A stretch of DNA of 34,171 bases from Anaerolineales bacterium UBA2181 (lineage in GTDB: Bacteria > Chloroflexota > Anaerolineae > Promineifilales > UBA4811): positions 1 through 34,171 of the forward strand of contig DCVT01000049.1 in the NCBI GenBank assembly GCA_002328075.1, read 5' to 3'. The notes below the pieces were generated by a model that worked only from the letters and a program-made list of their open reading frames with translations, did no database searches and had not been told where the DNA came from. How positions within the stretch are numbered: position 1 is the stretch's first letter; the number at the start of each line of letters is the position of its first letter. The translations under genes were made by a program, and so were the position numbers. Shown here piece by piece: positions 23,177-31,846 of the stretch.

Positions 23177-24289
23177 GTGACTGAGTTTGTTTCCCAACGT
23201 CCGGGGGCGCGCACCTACGGCATTGTCCCAGGTATCCTCCCGGCCGGCCCCCTCAACGCCATCACGGATGTGGCCGGCGTCCGGGTTGGCCACGTCACCT
23301 TGCTGCAAGGGGATTCGATCCGAACAGGTGCTACCGCCATACTTCCCCATGGAGGCAACCTGTATCAGGAACGAGTACCGGCCGGGTTGGCGGTCGGAAA
23401 CGGCTTTGGAAAGCTGATGGGTGCGACGCAGGTGATCGAGCTGGGCGAAATCGAAACGCCGCTGGTGCTTACCAATACGTTGGCAGTCCCCCGGGCGGCG
23501 GAGGCGATTCTGGATTGGGTGCTGTCGCAACCCGGCAACGAGGAGGTGCGTTCGGTCAATCCGGTGGTCGGTGAAACCAATGACGGTTATCTGAATGACA
23601 TCCGTCGCCGAGCGCTTACGGTCAGACATATCCGACAGGCGATTGGTTCAGCGCGCAACGGGTCGGTTGTTGAGGGCGTGGTGGGAGCCGGAACCGGGAC
23701 CGTCGCCTTTGGATGGAAGGGTGGCATCGGAACCAGCTCCCGACGATTGCCCATCGATCTTGGGGGGTACACGGTGGGGGTCTTGGTCCAGTCCAATTTT
23801 GGCGGTGTGCTTCAGGTCCTGGGCATTCCAGTAGGAAGGGAGCTGGGAGGCAACCGGGTGCGCCAAGGACCTGCGTCAGCAGGAACGGCCGGATCCATTC
23901 TCATCGTCGTGGCGACGGATGCCCCGCTCTCCGACCGCAACTTGACTCGGCTGGCGCGGAGAGGGCTGGCGGGTCTGGCGCGCACCGGTGCGGACATGAG
24001 CGACAGCTCGGGGGATTATGTGATTGCGTTCTCGACCGCCGAGGGCGTTCGCCGCACGGCCGAACGCCGGGCTGCCCTGACACAGATTCCCGAACTGCCA
24101 AACGCGCTTGCTTCGCCGCTCTTTCTGGCGGCGATCGAGGCGACTGAGGAGGCTATCTACAACTCGCTCTTTTGCGCGGTGACGACGGTAGGTTATCAGG
24201 GCCATATGGCCCGCGAATTGCCGGTTGATGAGCTGCTTGAGCGCCTGGTCGAGAGGCCGGTTGGCCGATGCGGGCCGCAAGGGCGCTGA
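23177..24289 (+). CDS. P1 / DmpA family hydrolase (S58, N-terminal nucleophile type)
   Basis: Family S58 enzymes (DmpA L-aminopeptidase/D-esterase, beta-peptidyl aminopeptidases, 6-aminohexanoate oligomer hydrolases) self-cleave to expose an N-terminal Ser. The cleavage site is visible as Gly239-Ser240 in AGTAGSILIVVATDAPL. Other family blocks are the N-terminal GPLNAITDVAGVRVGHVT, the VVGETNDGYLND region, and VEGVVGAGTGTVAFGWKGGIG. Length 370 is standard. GTG 23177 has AAAGGAG with 7-base spacing. It follows the amidase-ADH-yjbQ operon by 300 bases and is convergent with the GTPase (5 bases apart). It may process an amide, beta-amino or D-amino peptide substrate. Confidence 0.9.
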   Translation: MTEFVSQRPGARTYGIVPGILPAGPLNAITDVAGVRVGHVTLLQGDSIRTGATAILPHGGNLYQERVPAGLAVGNGFGKLMGATQVIELGEIETPLVLTNTLAVPRAAEAILDWVLSQPGNEEVRSVNPVVGETNDGYLNDIRRRALTVRHIRQAIGSARNGSVVEGVVGAGTGTVAFGWKGGIGTSSRRLPIDLGGYTVGVLVQSNFGGVLQVLGIPVGRELGGNRVRQGPASAGTAGSILIVVATDAPLSDRNLTRLARRGLAGLARTGADMSDSSGDYVIAFSTAEGVRRTAERRAALTQIPELPNALASPLFLAAIEATEEAIYNSLFCAVTTVGYQGHMARELPVDELLERLVERPVGRCGPQGR

Positions 24290-24294
24290 ACGGT

Positions 24295-25281
24295 TCAGAT
24301 GCGCAGTTCTACAATGTCGCCCTCGTGGAGGGGGTGATCCCGGCCGACCATCTGGCCCTCAAAAGCGCCGCTCCCCCAGACACGGGCAGTCCTGAGCTGC
24401 AGGTAGAAATCGCGGTGTACCTTGGCGGCGAAATCGGCCACCGTGCTGCCGGTTTTCAGCACAAACGGGACTGTCAGGTCGGGGTCCTTGCCCGGTACTT
24501 TGGAATAGACGCGGATGATCCCTAGCTGATCGTACACTGCCCATCGTAGCCGGTCCAGGTTGCGGTGGGTGGCGGCCGAGACTGCTAGCATCGGCCATTC
24601 GTCATCAATCAGGTCACAGCAGATGTGGTAGAGGTCGTCGGTTTCCGTATCGTCTGCCTTGTTGACCAGCAGGACCGCAGGTTTGACCGTGAGTCGATCT
24701 GGCTCTTCATGCTGCGCCTGGCAGCGCTGGGGCACAATGCGGTGTTCCTCCAACAGAGCAACCATCTCCTCTAGCTGTTGTATGGGATCAGCCTCCAGAT
24801 CCGTCACCAGTAGCATCAAATCCGAGCGCCGGATGAGATCCATCAGTTGCGGCTCGACGTACTCACGATCCAGGGGCGGTGTGTCCACCAATTGGATTTG
24901 GACGTTCTCCACGGCCATCATGCCCGGGGTCGGTTTCCAGGTGGTGTATGGTGTGTCAGAAACCTCGGGCGCCGCGTTGGTGAGCGCCACCACCAGGGCC
25001 GATTTTCCAACATTGGTCGGCCCAATCACCACCACCTGGGCGGCACCTTCGGGGTCGATCACGTACGTGATGTCGCGTTTTCCCGGTCGCTTACGGGTCT
25101 GGGCCTCAGCCTTGAGTTGAGAGAGCTTGCGCCGGAGGTCCGCCCGCAGTTTGTCGGTCCCTTTGTGCTTTGGGATGGTCGCCAGGAACACTTCCAGCGT
25201 GGAGATTTTCTCGGCCGGCGAGCTGGCCGCACGATACCGCTTTTCCGCTGCGAGCGCCTCGGGTGGCAGATTAATCGGCAT
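24295..25281 (-). CDS. DRG/Obg-related GTPase with C-terminal TGS domain
   Basis: The protein has an N-terminal helical region (about residues 1-65), a TRAFAC-class GTPase domain with G1 GPTNVGKS (87-94), a G3-like VDTPPLD, G4 NKAD and a G5-like SAA, then a TGS domain (about 255-328, ending HPLHEGDIVELRI). That order is the layout of DRG proteins and related bacterial TGS GTPases thought to act at the ribosome. The G3 motif is DTPP rather than DxPG. ATG 25281 (328 residues) is the first Met near family start, but no clear ribosome site precedes it and the frame is open to 25386. Function beyond nucleotide binding is unknown. Confidence 0.85.
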   Translation of the reverse strand: MPINLPPEALAAEKRYRAASSPAEKISTLEVFLATIPKHKGTDKLRADLRRKLSQLKAEAQTRKRPGKRDITYVIDPEGAAQVVVIGPTNVGKSALVVALTNAAPEVSDTPYTTWKPTPGMMAVENVQIQLVDTPPLDREYVEPQLMDLIRRSDLMLLVTDLEADPIQQLEEMVALLEEHRIVPQRCQAQHEEPDRLTVKPAVLLVNKADDTETDDLYHICCDLIDDEWPMLAVSAATHRNLDRLRWAVYDQLGIIRVYSKVPGKDPDLTVPFVLKTGSTVADFAAKVHRDFYLQLRTARVWGSGAFEGQMVGRDHPLHEGDIVELRI

Positions 25282-25437
25282 ATCAGTTGCATAGGCATCG
25301 CCGGCCAGGGTGCACGGCAGCCTTTCACCACAGGATACCCAAACCGGCGCTTTTGTCAACGAGTGGCCGGCAGGCTGCCTGGACAAGCGGTGGAACCCGC
25401 CGGGCGCTGCGGCGAATCACGTTGCACTCTGGCCAGA

Positions 25438-26142
25438 TCAGGGGGCGGGCATGTCGAAATCCGTTTCCTGGAATGATTGCACCAAAACAGCCGCCTCCGG
25501 GCCGTACCACCGGGAAAACTCAGCCAGCCCGGCCGCGGCTGCGTCTGCTCCGGCGGCGCCCAGTTGCGCCGTCAGCGAACGGCGGATGGCGTGGAACAGG
25601 TGCCCCAGGTGATAGTCCCACGGCATCACCTTGCGCCGGGAGGCCAGGTTGGGCGGCCGTTGACCCCCATCGCGAAAGACAAACTCGCAGCTGGCGTTGT
25701 CGATAGGGCGGATGGCGTTCACCTCCAGGGTGAGAGCAGGCGCAAAACCGCGCGCCAGGGCTTGGTCGATCTCCAGGCAGTACAGGCGACCGGCCCGCAG
25801 CAGGCCTTCTGCTTCCCAGGCGTCATACCAAGGGCAGCGTTGCACCACTGCGCGAACGTCACTGCCGACTACCTGGGTTGCTTGTTCGGCCTGGCCGGCC
25901 GGTGGCTGCCACTCACCGTAAGCCAGATAAGTAGCCATGGTCAGCGGATCGCCGGCGGCTTGGGCGCGCAGCGCCATTCGATGGCCGCGCTGCTCACCGT
26001 ACCGCCGGACCGCCTGGCGCAGCGCCGTCTCGGCGGTCTCGAGGCCTATCTGTGTGACTAGCGCCTCTGCGATCCAGGCAAAGAGAAGGGCATGGTGGGT
26101 GGGTGACAGGTCTATTATGCTGGTGGATTGGGAATCGGACAT
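25438..26142 (-). CDS. ATC-hydrolase-like protein (L-2-amino-thiazoline-4-carboxylate hydrolase family)
   Basis: The 234-residue protein matches the pattern of the ATC-hydrolase-like family: a helical N-terminal half, then CPWYDAW (Cys103), RLYCLEIDQALARGFAPALTLE (Cys122) and SCEFVFRDGG (Cys152). The type enzyme opens a thiazoline ring in L-cysteine synthesis from the racemic ring compound, but most homologues are of unproven role. The ATG 26142 has an excellent AGGAGG site and a near-consensus promoter ahead. It is a single gene, leftward, followed by the GTPase about 156 bases later. Family match is by pattern recall; substrate unknown. Confidence 0.75.
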   Translation of the reverse strand: MSDSQSTSIIDLSPTHHALLFAWIAEALVTQIGLETAETALRQAVRRYGEQRGHRMALRAQAAGDPLTMATYLAYGEWQPPAGQAEQATQVVGSDVRAVVQRCPWYDAWEAEGLLRAGRLYCLEIDQALARGFAPALTLEVNAIRPIDNASCEFVFRDGGQRPPNLASRRKVMPWDYHLGHLFHAIRRSLTAQLGAAGADAAAAGLAEFSRWYGPEAAVLVQSFQETDFDMPAP

Positions 26143-26162
26143 GGGCTACCTCCTGATACAGA

Positions 26163-26191
26163 ATTCTACCGTTCGGCTCAGACATGGTCAA
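26163..26191 (-). promoter_or_regulatory. Near-consensus promoter of the ATC-hydrolase-like gene
   Basis: Read leftward, TTGACC (26191-26186) and TAGAAT (26168-26163) are exactly 17 bases apart. Leader length would be only about 15 bases, containing the AGGAGG site. Confidence 0.75.
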
Positions 26192-26746
26192 ACGCAGTTG
26201 ACACACTATCCCGCGTTTTTCCACAGTGGTCTCGGGCCACTGCTTTCGGGGGATCTTGGTCACACTCTTGGCCCTGTGCCGATGACGGGATATCGCTGCG
26301 CCCACGGGTCGTGCCTGCATCGCCTGAGCTCAGGCAGGCCGCTTGGCGCAATCGGGCCAAACCCGTTGTGAATTCAGCCGTCTGAAACGGACCCCTGCCG
26401 AGCAACTGACCCTGATCCAGCGGCCGAGCAGGGGGGATGACCGGTCGGCCTTCAGCGCGGCTGCTGAGGATCGGTGCGCCGTGGCCAGGCGGTCAGTTGA
26501 CCATGAGCGGAACCTGTCAGCCTCCGACGGGGCGGCAGCACGGGCGGCCAGAAGCGCGGCGATCGCTGACGCCGGAGGTGCGCTGGCTGACTTGTAACGG
26601 TCATAACCCAGTCGTCCCCACAGTCAGCATGGAGTACCCGTAAGGGGCGGAAGACTGGCCTGGCGTGACAGAGTAGCGACGGATCAGCGCGGGTCGAACC
26701 GCGCTTTCGTCTCGCTGACGTCAGAGGACCAGGAACACCGCCGGCG
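26192..26746. other. 550-base stretch without a convincing gene
   Basis: Several open frames cross this stretch, but none has a ribosome site plus family similarity. One 14-bp perfect palindrome, GCCTGAGCTCAGGC, lies at 26322-26335, with TGCCTG and CAGGCA flanking it. Confidence 0.45.
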
Positions 26747-27346
26747 TCACCACCGCTCAAAGAAATCGTCGGGCAGTTCCTGCCCCTCCAGCCGCCGCCG
26801 ATCAGCATGCTCCAGAACTGGATGGAGCGGCACCCCGCGCTCCTGCAAATACTGACGCAACCAGCGGCAGTGCAACAGGGCCGCTTCCGCTGCCCGGCCG
26901 GCGCGAACCGCGGCACCGAGCTTGTGCAATCCAACCCATGGATGGCTGGGCGCCAACAGGTCGGCAAAGCGCACACACCAGCAAAAGGGGTGGTCAAAGA
27001 GCGGCCCATCCCGGTGGAACGAGTGGGTGGCGATAGACTCCAGAACGAGCCGGTCGGGCACCCCCAGCTCAACCGCTACCAAATGAGCGCCCACGGGACC
27101 GTGCAGATAGAGGGGTTGCCGGTGAGCGAGCCCGTCCAATGGGATTCCGGCCCTTTCGGCCAGTTCGATCAACTGATCCCGAGAAAGGTCGCGAGCAGCA
27201 TCATGCAGCAGCCCGGCGGTCCTGGCCGGCGCCAGCTCCAGTGCATAGACCGCGGCCAGCTCCTCCATCACCCGCATCACGCCCAACGAGTGCGCCAGCC
27301 GGCCCGGTGACAGCCGATCAGCGAGGTACCGGCGGTATCGCTCCAT
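26747..27346 (-). CDS. yqeK: YqeK-type HD-domain hydrolase (symmetrical Ap4A hydrolase family)
   Basis: YqeK-type HD hydrolases cleave diadenosine tetraphosphate to two ADP. The metal-binding residues are visible in order: His19 (LAHSLG), His-Asp in GLLHDAARD (48-49), the HGPVGAH block (about 82-88), the THSFHRDG motif and the distal Asp in RFADLLAP, corresponding to vADliEP of the family. Length 199 is normal. ATG 27346 has GGAG. It overlaps the 3' end of the broken creatininase gene by 29 bases and lies in the same leftward run as the kinase-like gene. Usually yqeK sits beside nadD and rsfS; neither is in this window. Confidence 0.85.
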   Translation of the reverse strand: MERYRRYLADRLSPGRLAHSLGVMRVMEELAAVYALELAPARTAGLLHDAARDLSRDQLIELAERAGIPLDGLAHRQPLYLHGPVGAHLVAVELGVPDRLVLESIATHSFHRDGPLFDHPFCWCVRFADLLAPSHPWVGLHKLGAAVRAGRAAEAALLHCRWLRQYLQERGVPLHPVLEHADRRRLEGQELPDDFFERW

Positions 27347-28185
27347 GCGCTCCGTGTTTATCCGTGCTGGCTCGTGTCTCCAGCGCCGCCCTGGCCCGCG
27401 CGGCGATGCGCGTTGCGATGGTCTCTGACAAGAGATCGCCCTGTTCGATGCTGGCGGTGAGTTCGGGGTCGTTGTGACCGTCGTCTGCCTCGGCGCAAAC
27501 GCCGATGTGCTTGTGCTGTGTCTCGGCCTGCCGCCGAAGGTGCTCTGGCTGTCCGACATAACCGGGACGCAGCCCACTGCCGGTCTCCAACGATTTGCTC
27601 AGGTCAACCAGGTCTGGCCTGATCGGTATCAGCAGCGAGGTCTCGCCGCCGGCCGCGTGCTCTTGCCGGTAGTGGAGTTCAACCGCCACCTCCTGAGCAG
27701 TGAAGCTGAACCAGCCCATCTCTGGGTTCTGGGTCAGAAAAGCCTTGCCGCTGGTGTAAACGATGTCAAGCGTGGCGGAGGGCCAATGGCCGCTGACCAC
27801 CACCATGACCCGGAATCCGCGGCGCCGCATCGCTTGAAAGATAATCAGCAGCCGGTGATAATCGGTCTCAGGCGGGATCTAGTACATGCTGCCCGGCACG
27901 TGGTAGCGCTCCCCGTGTTCGACGCCACCCGTGAGGGCAGTGCCCCGCTCCCTGTCGAGCTCTTCGCGGCTGTCGGTCGCCCAGTGGAGCGCGGGAACTA
28001 CAGCGCTGGCCGACTTCTGCGCTGCCCGTACACAAACGGCGTGGAACCTGAGCGCGTCCAGCTCCACCGCGTTGTGCTCGCCGTGCCACTCTAGCGTTCT
28101 CAACGGCAGGTAGACGATGGAGGATTCTGCCAGCGTCCGGGCCAACTCCCAGGGTGACTTCTCTTCGACTGACCTTGCCGCTCAC
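27318..28185 (-). pseudogene. Creatininase family amidohydrolase gene with a frameshift and an in-frame amber
   Basis: The family consists of metal-dependent cyclic-amide hydrolases. Metal-site blocks are intact: LEWHGEHN, VELDALRFH, VVSGHWP and GGETSLLIP. Two lesions interrupt the frame. First, a TAG at 27881-27879 falls where homologues have Trp (SMY*IPPE), after which the same frame continues to 27318. Second, the best start is GTG 28185, which overlaps the upstream gene's stop as GTGA and has GGAGGG ahead. From it the frame is +1 to the domain: removing one C from CCC at 28154-28152 gives REVTWELARTLAES, a normal creatininase start. TAG is used as a normal stop elsewhere here (8774, 19890), so recoding is unlikely. 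A TTG at 28145 could start a shorter protein, still cut by the amber. Confidence 0.8.
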
Positions 28186-28808
28186 AGGTATAACCCTCCA
28201 GTCTTCTCAAGCCAGTCGGCAATCCGCTCGACTGCAGCCGCAACGTTGTTGTCCGAGATATCCAACGTCAGGGTAGGCAGCCGGGACTGCAGGGCCAGCC
28301 GGCGCATCAATGCCTGCTCTTCCACGAACTGGTTGAGGTGGTCGTACTGCGAGGGGTTTCCCGAGACTTTGAGCCGCTCGGCCCGGGCGGCTGCGAACGA
28401 GTCGGTCGACCGGGTGCAGAGAACCAGCCGGAAGCCCAGGGGCAGAAGCCGGTCCTCCAGCCAGGCGAAATCGTGGTTCACCCCGTATCGGTGGAGTTGG
28501 AAAGCCTGTGTGGAAAGGTGAAAACGATCCACGATCCAGGAATAGTAGCGCAACAGCTCAAAGAGCCGGACCCAGGTCCGGTAGGTCTCCATGGCCAACT
28601 CGATTTCGCCTGGCTCAAAGTTGATGAGTCCCCGTCCCCACGGATAGTTGGTAAAGCCGCACCATTCGGCCGAGACCAGCGGCGAGTGGTAGCGGTACTT
28701 GCGCGGCCCGACGATGCGGGGATGTTCGTTGAGGGCAAACGCGATTTCGGTCTTGAAAGTGAGTCGGGTGCCCTCCAAAATGAGTTTGGGACACAATTTG
28801 GATGCCAT
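28182..28808 (-). CDS. P-loop kinase-like protein, thymidylate-kinase-type fold, with altered Walker A
   Basis: The start resembles a nucleoside or sugar kinase P-loop: LILEGTRLTFKTEIAF (residues 10-24). However the Walker A Gly before Lys is Phe18, so GxxxxGKT reads GTRLTFKT. Later there is VDRFHLS, like the DRx motif of thymidylate kinases, and a charged LID-like stretch (CTRSTDSFAAARAERL). Length 208 fits the fold. The protein is well ordered throughout, with no obvious frame damage. Start ATG 28808 is chosen because residues match the family there, but the ribosome site is weak and the frame opens upstream. Its stop overlaps the creatininase GTG by GTGA. Function unknown; the Phe may still permit nucleotide binding. 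Confidence 0.65.
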   Translation of the reverse strand: MASKLCPKLILEGTRLTFKTEIAFALNEHPRIVGPRKYRYHSPLVSAEWCGFTNYPWGRGLINFEPGEIELAMETYRTWVRLFELLRYYSWIVDRFHLSTQAFQLHRYGVNHDFAWLEDRLLPLGFRLVLCTRSTDSFAAARAERLKVSGNPSQYDHLNQFVEEQALMRRLALQSRLPTLTLDISDNNVAAAVERIADWLEKTGGLYL

Positions 28809-28952
28809 GAGCCGATTCCCGTAACGAAAAACGTCAACCTGCCGCCAGGATGCCCAGACAAGTAGATGGTGCAACGAATGCCTTACCCATTTGAGGTCCT
28901 CGGCTATCCATCGTGGAGATTCGTGTCTTAGCGTCTTGGGCCAGGACTTGGG

Positions 28953-29933
28953 TCATGAGCAACTTTCACTGAAACGGCGGAGCATCCGGCAGATCGCCAG
29001 CCCAACCCACTGGCGTTGCTCCCAGTCCTGGGCTTTGTCGTATTCGGTGGGCCAGAGACCATCGGACTGCTGGTTTGCCACGAACCAGTCCAGCCCCCGG
29101 CGGATGTCGGGATCCTCGGCTGAAAAGGCCAACTGCCCGAGCGAGTCCAACGCGCTGAGAAGGTCGTTCCACCAAAATGGATAGCGGAACTTGAGCCAGT
29201 AGTCGGCTGCCCGGCGGTCGTTGTACCGATCCGGCCGGAAAAAGCGCGACTTGAGCCGCTCGCCCGCCAATTGGACCGCCGGAAGGCTGCGGTAGGCTGG
29301 GTGGGCGGCCAAGGCTCGTAGCACCATCCCGGTCGCCAGGTGGGAAAAGGGCCGAACCCGGTCGGGTGGGACGGGTGGTGCGGTCCAGATCTTGCCGCGC
29401 TTGAGTGCTCCTGGCACCGCCTGCAACGGGATGATCCACCCGCCGTCTTCCTGGCGCACCGTCAACAACCACGTAAGTCCTCGCTCCACCGCTGGATCGT
29501 CAGCGTAACCGGCCCGGATGAGCGACTCCAGGATAGCTGCGTGATAGTAAGGAATGAGCTGGTTGCCCAGTATGCCGCGGACGTCACCTTCGTCCGTCTG
29601 GCAGGAAAAGACAAACTTGGCTGCCAGGCGAATCGCCGGGTGATCCCGGTTAAGGCCGTACTTGTGAACCAACTGCGCCAGGATTCGGAAGGTTTCCAAT
29701 AGGCTGTAATTGAAACGGGGGTCCTCGCGCTGCTTTTGGCCGGGATAGCGCCAGCAGCCGGCCGGCTGTTGCTTCTGGAGCAGTCTCTGTGGCTCGGGCA
29801 GCTCCCACAGCGCATCCATGGGAGGCACCGGTTCGCCCAGTAGATCGCGCCGGACGAAAAATCGCAGCGCTGGGTTGGCGGACGAACATAGCGTTGGTAA
29901 TGGGTCACGCGTCAGGCTCTCTTGCCAGGTCAT
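28953..29933 (-). CDS. Alpha/alpha-toroid repeat protein (squalene-cyclase/prenyltransferase-like fold)
   Basis: The 326-residue protein has repeated helical units with Gln-x-x-Asp-Gly-x-Trp-type signatures: LLQKQQPAGCWRY, LLTVRQEDGGWI and FVANQQSDGLWPT. That is the QW-like motif of terpene cyclases and related toroid proteins. The acid motif of cyclases (DxDD) is not visible, so it is probably not a terpene cyclase; it may bind or process another substrate. Many uncultured Chloroflexota carry proteins like it with no known role. It begins 18 bases after the GyrI-like gene in the same direction and so is probably in one operon. No good ribosome site precedes ATG 29933. Confidence 0.7.
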   Translation of the reverse strand: MTWQESLTRDPLPTLCSSANPALRFFVRRDLLGEPVPPMDALWELPEPQRLLQKQQPAGCWRYPGQKQREDPRFNYSLLETFRILAQLVHKYGLNRDHPAIRLAAKFVFSCQTDEGDVRGILGNQLIPYYHAAILESLIRAGYADDPAVERGLTWLLTVRQEDGGWIIPLQAVPGALKRGKIWTAPPVPPDRVRPFSHLATGMVLRALAAHPAYRSLPAVQLAGERLKSRFFRPDRYNDRRAADYWLKFRYPFWWNDLLSALDSLGQLAFSAEDPDIRRGLDWFVANQQSDGLWPTEYDKAQDWEQRQWVGLAICRMLRRFSESCS

Positions 29934-29951
29934 GGGCCAACCCTGGTTGCG

Positions 29952-30596
29952 CTACCGGGTGATTGGGCGGCGCAGGACTGTCTTGAGTTTGTCCGGCGCC
30001 GACCGGCGCGGATCACCCAGATAGATCTCGTGGTGCTTGCCGTACAATTGGTAGCCGTTCTGTTCGGCAAAGGCGTGTATCCGGGCCAGCGTGGCGGGTT
30101 CCTCGGAATACGGCCCGATGTGCATGATTTGCAGGCACAGCCCTTCGGCAAATCGCTCCAACCGCAGCCGGGAAAAGGCCGGCTCCTCGCCGCGCTTTTT
30201 CACAAGTAGGCGCAGCCCGTCAGCAAACATCTCCGGGGTGATGTTGTCGGGCTGCATGATCATCAGCGTCCAGCGCCGGCCCTCCGGCCGGTTGATGTCG
30301 AACTCGCTGAACTGCCCGTTCTCGACCCACCACAGCCCTTCCAACGCCATCACCGGATAGTCGATGGGATCCAGCGGGCGCAGCTTGGAGGTGAATTTCA
30401 GGGTATAGGCGACGCCATACAGCGCCGCCACTGCCTCCTGGAAGGCGGGTGAATCGGCCGGCGCGCGCCCTGGTTCGATCTGCCCGTCGATCATGGCGAA
30501 CTGAAAGGGGGGCACCTCCACCACTGACACCTGTTTGGCCGACGGTTGATAGAGATACTTCCATTGTCTGCGCAGATCCAACGTCTTTGCTTCCAC
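29952..30596 (-). CDS. GyrI-like small-molecule-binding protein
   Basis: This single-domain protein (about 214 residues) matches stand-alone GyrI-like proteins: PPFQFAMIDGQIEPGR, YGVAYTLKFTSK, ALEGLWWVE, the MIMQPDNITPEMF block, GLCLQIMHIGPYSEEP and the C-terminal GKHHEIYLGDPRRSAP...KLKTVLR. The fold is the SHS2-type ligand pocket also found in BmrR-like regulators; related stand-alone proteins bind or hydrolyse cyclopropyl or electrophilic small molecules. No DNA-binding domain is present. The start is one of three tandem GTG codons (30602, 30599, 30596) after AGGAGGAGG; GTG 30596 has the best spacing. The downstream toroid gene follows by 18 bases. Ligand unknown. Confidence 0.85.
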   Translation of the reverse strand: MEAKTLDLRRQWKYLYQPSAKQVSVVEVPPFQFAMIDGQIEPGRAPADSPAFQEAVAALYGVAYTLKFTSKLRPLDPIDYPVMALEGLWWVENGQFSEFDINRPEGRRWTLMIMQPDNITPEMFADGLRLLVKKRGEEPAFSRLRLERFAEGLCLQIMHIGPYSEEPATLARIHAFAEQNGYQLYGKHHEIYLGDPRRSAPDKLKTVLRRPITR

Positions 30597-30602
30597 CACC
30601 AC

Positions 30603-31230
30603 CTCCTCCTCCGGCTATCAACCTCGGGTCTCTTCATCGCGGGGCTTCAATCCGAAAAGCGGGCGCGGTCAAGAGCGGACGAGCCCCGACGGAACGGTCG
30701 GTTTGTTCTTGAATTCTAGCACGACTTCAGCGGCTGCCAACAAGGGGCGGTCAAACCTCAGTACACGGCCGGGGCGTGCCAAGCATCCGCGCAGCGACTG
30801 ATTGTGCTCCGGAGCGTCACCGCCGCCGAATACGGCCTCGCGAAGCACTGGACGGTCGGTTTCACGTTCAGCGGCGCGCGAACGACTGCTGACGACTGTG
30901 GACGAGGGCGACCATGATTTGCGGGATGGCGGTTCTGACGTGCGCGGCAACGGTTACCTGTATGGAGCGCTATTGAGCCGGGTCGAGGTTGTACCGGCCA
31001 GCTAGGTCCAATCTCCGGTTGTGCCCCTTTTGCCTTGGTACCGACGGGCTGATCAGGGACAGAGTAGAGCCAGCCGGGGTCGCCGGATGCTGTTGTTCCA
31101 AATCCGCCCCGACCAGAGCGTGCGGATCCGTCTCGCGTGGTTCAGAACCCGGATACTCCCAAATCCGACACGGTCGCGACTTTCGGCAGTTGGGATGTCG
31201 AGACCCTCTCCCGGCCGTACGGTTTGCCGG
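30603..31230. other. 630-base stretch with no convincing gene
   Basis: A leftward open frame (30669-30950) lacks a ribosome site and known domain. One hairpin, CCGAC-GGAACG-GTCGG followed by TTTGTTCTT (30686-30710), looks like a rightward terminator although no rightward gene ends here. Confidence 0.4.
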
Positions 31231-31707
31231 TCAGAGCGCCCGACTGAGGCCTACCTCGTTGCCGTAGGACCGTCCATCCCGCAGGAAGCCCAGCGACTGG
31301 TAAAAACCCTCCGGGCTTTCCTCTCCGAGCCCGCAACTGGTCCGCAGCTCGACCGCACCTGGCAGAGTCCGGACATGGTCGATTAGGAGCTCGATTGCCC
31401 GCCGGCCGAACCCTTTCGTCTGGTGCGGCCCGCCGACCATCAGCCGCCAGAGAAAGTAGCCCGGCTCGTCGTCCAGCGAGTCGTGCAGCATGATGAAACC
31501 CACCGGCGTCTCATCGGCATAGATGGCTCGAAACCAGGCGTGGGAAGAAAAATGCGCCTCGGCAATAGAGTAGGCGTTGGGGGCGACCATCTCTTGCTGG
31601 ACCTGGCTCAGAGTGTCGCTCAATATGCAGACCTGGTACCACGTCTCGGACGTGATCTCGCGCAATGTGACCTGGGCTTCTGGACCCGGTTCTTTATCCT
31701 CCGCCAT
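31231..31707 (-). CDS. GNAT family N-acetyltransferase
   Basis: The enzyme would transfer an acetyl group from acetyl-CoA to an amine. The GNAT core is visible: a beta-strand pair with GYFLWRLMVGGPHQTKGFGRRAIELLIDHV containing the acetyl-CoA pyrophosphate loop (Q-T-K-G-F-G-R-R), then ELRTSCGLGEESPEGFYQSLGF, where the Tyr/Phe block ends the fold. Length 158. ATG 31707 has AAGGAG with suitable spacing and is preferred over an upstream codon at 31767. A likely spermidine- or aminoglycoside-type acceptor cannot be told apart. The gene stands alone in a long non-coding neighbourhood. Confidence 0.88.
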   Translation of the reverse strand: MAEDKEPGPEAQVTLREITSETWYQVCILSDTLSQVQQEMVAPNAYSIAEAHFSSHAWFRAIYADETPVGFIMLHDSLDDEPGYFLWRLMVGGPHQTKGFGRRAIELLIDHVRTLPGAVELRTSCGLGEESPEGFYQSLGFLRDGRSYGNEVGLSRAL

Positions 31708-31846
31708 TTCCCACTCCTTCACACGTCCAGCCATTGCCGCCAACGTGCACCCTTCTCGTCCAGCCACCAGACCGCAGCGGTCGCTTTGCCAGTCGGATTC
31801 ATTCCCAATTTACCGCCATTCTGCTATACCGGGGCTGCTCGTCCCG

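Noticed and set aside
26452..27072. 206-codon leftward frame overlapping yqeK
   Set aside because: It is a different frame of the HD-domain gene, Arg/Pro-rich and without motifs.
27879..27881. Amber recoding (readthrough or pyrrolysine) in the creatininase gene
   Set aside because: TAG ends other good genes here, no pylT or related genes are visible, and a second lesion exists in the same gene.
30686..30710. Rightward terminator hairpin
   Set aside because: No rightward gene ends upstream, so it is probably chance.
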